Shown: piece after piece, positions 47,845 to 49,849 of the stretch
How positions within the stretch are numbered: position 1 is the stretch's first letter
Layout of the letters: every line of letters begins with the position of its first letter
Origin: Bacilli bacterium
Lineage (GTDB): Bacteria; Bacillota_I; Bacilli_A; RF39; UBA660
Direction of reading: 5' to 3'
Assembly: GCA_016283075.1 (NCBI GenBank)
Contig: JAEEMF010000001.1
Span: 1 to 49,849, forward strand
DNA length: 49,849 nt
Translations under genes and position numbers: made by a program
Notes under the pieces: model-generated
What the model saw: the letters and a program-made list of their open reading frames with translations, nothing else
What the model was told of the DNA's origin: nothing
The model's database searches: none

Positions 47845-48785
47845 GACATCACCTTTTCTTTAAATACTTCTTCAAGTTCAGGAGTTTGATGTCTACGTCT
47901 AGTTGATTCTACTCCTGTTACTTTTAATATATCATATAATGTATCTACATCAAAAGTTCTTACTAAGAATCTTCTAGTATCTAGTAATCTTTCTTCTAAA
48001 TAACCATTAAAATTATATTCAGTAAAACTATTTAAAAAATCATGTACAAAGTTATATCCAGTATCATCTTTTTGCCACTTTTTTCTAAGAGATAAAGGAT
48101 GTATTGATACATAAGGAGTATATTCCCCTTTCATATATTTTAAAGTTTCTGAACGAACATTAATGATACATTTAGTAAGTTCACTTTCTTCTATTATATG
48201 AGTATCAATAGGAAGCATTATACTAGGCATCTTACCATTTTTTAAATCATCACTTATTCTTTTAAAATCATTAATAGTTTTAACAGGATCTTTATCTGAA
48301 GTACTAAATCCATTTTCGCTTAGTAAGTATTCAAAGATTAAAGAGCATTCATTTACTTTTCCATCTTCACAAACAAACCACATATCAAGGTCCCCTAGTC
48401 TATTAATAACTTTTCTAGGTTTTAATTCATTATCAATATTTGGACATGGTTTACACTTACACTTTAAGTCAGCCATCATGCTTCCATAATCTCTTAAACA
48501 TTCTTCACATTTCCATTCATCACTTTGAAGTAAAATGCTTTTATTTCTTAATTCATCATTATATCTTAGCTGCTCAGATATTATAGGTAATTCTCTATTA
48601 AAGTTTCTATCTATAACGTAGAAAGGATATCCAGTACCAAAGGTACCTTTAAAAAAGTTTATTTTTCCTGCTACTTCATTAAATTTAGAAATATTTATTT
48701 TTAAATATTCTTTCTTTAAAGAAGTATTACATCTTTCAAAATCATCTGATATATCTGCAACTAATGAACCTACATTTTTTAACAT
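47832..48785 (-). CDS. Conserved-looking hypothetical protein with a Cys-rich insert
   Basis: CEECLRDYGSMMADLKCKCKPC and NRLGDLDMWFV; no confident family. Confidence 0.65.
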   Translation of the reverse strand: MLKNVGSLVADISDDFERCNTSLKKEYLKINISKFNEVAGKINFFKGTFGTGYPFYVIDRNFNRELPIISEQLRYNDELRNKSILLQSDEWKCEECLRDYGSMMADLKCKCKPCPNIDNELKPRKVINRLGDLDMWFVCEDGKVNECSLIFEYLLSENGFSTSDKDPVKTINDFKRISDDLKNGKMPSIMLPIDTHIIEESELTKCIINVRSETLKYMKGEYTPYVSIHPLSLRKKWQKDDTGYNFVHDFLNSFTEYNFNGYLEERLLDTRRFLVRTFDVDTLYDILKVTGVESTRRRHQTPELEEVFKEKVMSWKK

Positions 48786-48843
48786 ATTATCCCTCTTTTA
48801 GATTAATATATTACCATATTATATAAAAAAATAAAACAAATAT

Positions 48844-49335
48844 TTAATTTGTTTTATTTATTATCATATTAAAAGGTTCAATATTACTTTTTCTAAATGT
48901 TTCTTCTTCTATAAATTTTTCTATATCTTTAGTAGAAGCCCACATAACGCTTTCTACTTCAGATTCTTGAAGTATAACTTTATCTAAATCAACATCTTTT
49001 TTAGTATAGTATACTTCACAAAAAATACCTGGATATTTAACAGTAGAGATGTACTTAACTTCTTCCTTAGATAAGTCTAAGTCAAGTTCTTCTTTTGCTT
49101 CCTTTAAAACAGTAGTAATTCCATCATCACCATATGTAACATGCCCACCAGTAGTAGCAATAACAGATCCTTTTGCTTTAGAAGTCTTTTGCATTAAAAA
49201 CTTACCTTCACTATTTTCAATAAATAGTAAAACTATCATAAAGTTTTTACCACTTTCTAAATCATGTTTATTAGATCTAGCTATTTTTTCATATAACATA
49301 TTCTTATCGTCATCAAATACTTGTAAATATTCCAT
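48844..49335 (-). CDS. NUDIX hydrolase with a slightly divergent Nudix box
   Basis: GGHVTYGDDGITTVLKEAKEELDLD (D for E and K for R relative to consensus). Confidence 0.82.
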   Translation of the reverse strand: MEYLQVFDDDKNMLYEKIARSNKHDLESGKNFMIVLLFIENSEGKFLMQKTSKAKGSVIATTGGHVTYGDDGITTVLKEAKEELDLDLSKEEVKYISTVKYPGIFCEVYYTKKDVDLDKVILQESEVESVMWASTKDIEKFIEEETFRKSNIEPFNMIINKTN

Positions 49336-49345
49336 ATATTCTCCT

Positions 49346-49849
49346 TTATTTTATATATTGTTTAGGCATTTCTTTAGCCATATTATAGTTTTTATAAGCT
49401 TTATCATCAGTTACATCTTTAATAACTTCAATAAATTCAGGAGCACTTACTACTTCATTTTCATCACTAAGTTCTATCTCCATAATAGCCTCTTTATCCC
49501 ACTCTGGATAAATATCTATTTCAAAGTAATGGTTATTATATGATAAACAATATCTTGTTTTAGTAATTGTTTTTCTTTCAGGATCAGCTTCATCAAGTAA
49601 ACTTAAGTATTCTTTTTCAGTTAAACGTTTTTCAACTTCAACTCTCTTAAGCTCATTAATCTTTTTCTTCTCAGTAAGATAAAGCATATAATCTCCATCA
49701 ATACTTCTTTTTCTAATTCTTCTTTCAGTATCATCACCAGATTTTAAATATGTCTGAGTAATTTCTACCTTAGTACAGTTAGGCATATCAAGAAGATTAT
49801 TTAAATTAGGTCTTTCTATCAAATATTTTCTTTCTATTTCGAGAGGTTC
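49346..49849 (-). CDS. CYTH-domain protein, 5' end truncated by the window edge
   Basis: Reading upstream of the track's alternative start gives EPLEIERKYLIERPNLNN; EIERKYLI is the CYTH ExExK motif, so the frame continues past 49849. Confidence 0.8.
   Translation of the reverse strand, partial: EPLEIERKYLIERPNLNNLLDMPNCTKVEITQTYLKSGDDTERRIRKRSIDGDYMLYLTEKKKINELKRVEVEKRLTEKEYLSLLDEADPERKTITKTRYCLSYNNHYFEIDIYPEWDKEAIMEIELSDENEVVSAPEFIEVIKDVTDDKAYKNYNMAKEMPKQYIK

Noticed and set aside
49049-49543. 164-aa plus-strand ORF
   Set aside because: Antisense across the NUDIX gene, the intergenic gap and the CYTH gene; Ser/Phe-rich, no RBS or domain evidence.
1-49849. CRISPR arrays, tRNA/rRNA genes, transposases, prophage genes
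   Set aside because: No regularly spaced repeats, cloverleaf or rRNA-like GC-rich blocks, or transposase/integrase motifs were seen by eye; a tRNAscan or CRISPR finder run would be needed to exclude short or degenerate cases.

Overview
AT-rich bacterial chromosome segment, most consistent with a low-GC Bacillota/Bacilli-type genome (taxonomy is inference). It is densely packed and almost entirely minus-strand: about 43 minus-strand CDSs and only three clear plus-strand CDSs (def, an arylsulfotransferase, and a YigZ/IMPACT protein). The housekeeping core includes comEC/comEA, an FtsW/RodA-type protein, def, murC, obg, folD, the rplU-prp-rpmA locus with a leader, radC, mutL and uvrC. The accessory parts of most interest are: (1) a five-gene phosphorelay cluster of three hybrid histidine kinases and two Hpt-REC proteins with no output domain, in which the first kinase appears to be split by a -1 frameshift at an A7 tract; (2) a transporter / phosphoribosyltransferase / guanylate-kinase-like / ITPA-like quartet at 30.4-32.8 kb, followed by a tightly packed LysR / methyltransferase / CYTH-HAD / HAD / NUDIX / NUDIX / RNA-methyltransferase operon at 24.9-30.2 kb, the best candidate for an undescribed nucleotide-salvage or nucleotide-modification system; (3) a shared SigH/ComX-like promoter motif (AGGAWAT-N11/12-CTCGTAT) upstream of both comEA and radC, suggesting a competence regulon; (4) an AbiEi/AbiEii type IV toxin-antitoxin pair with a perfect 10-bp inverted repeat upstream; (5) an unusual density of NUDIX, CYTH and ITPA-family proteins. 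No tRNA, rRNA, CRISPR array or transposase was seen. All calls come from reading motifs in the sequence and the supplied translations; no database search was run. Coordinates of short motifs were counted by hand and could be off by one.
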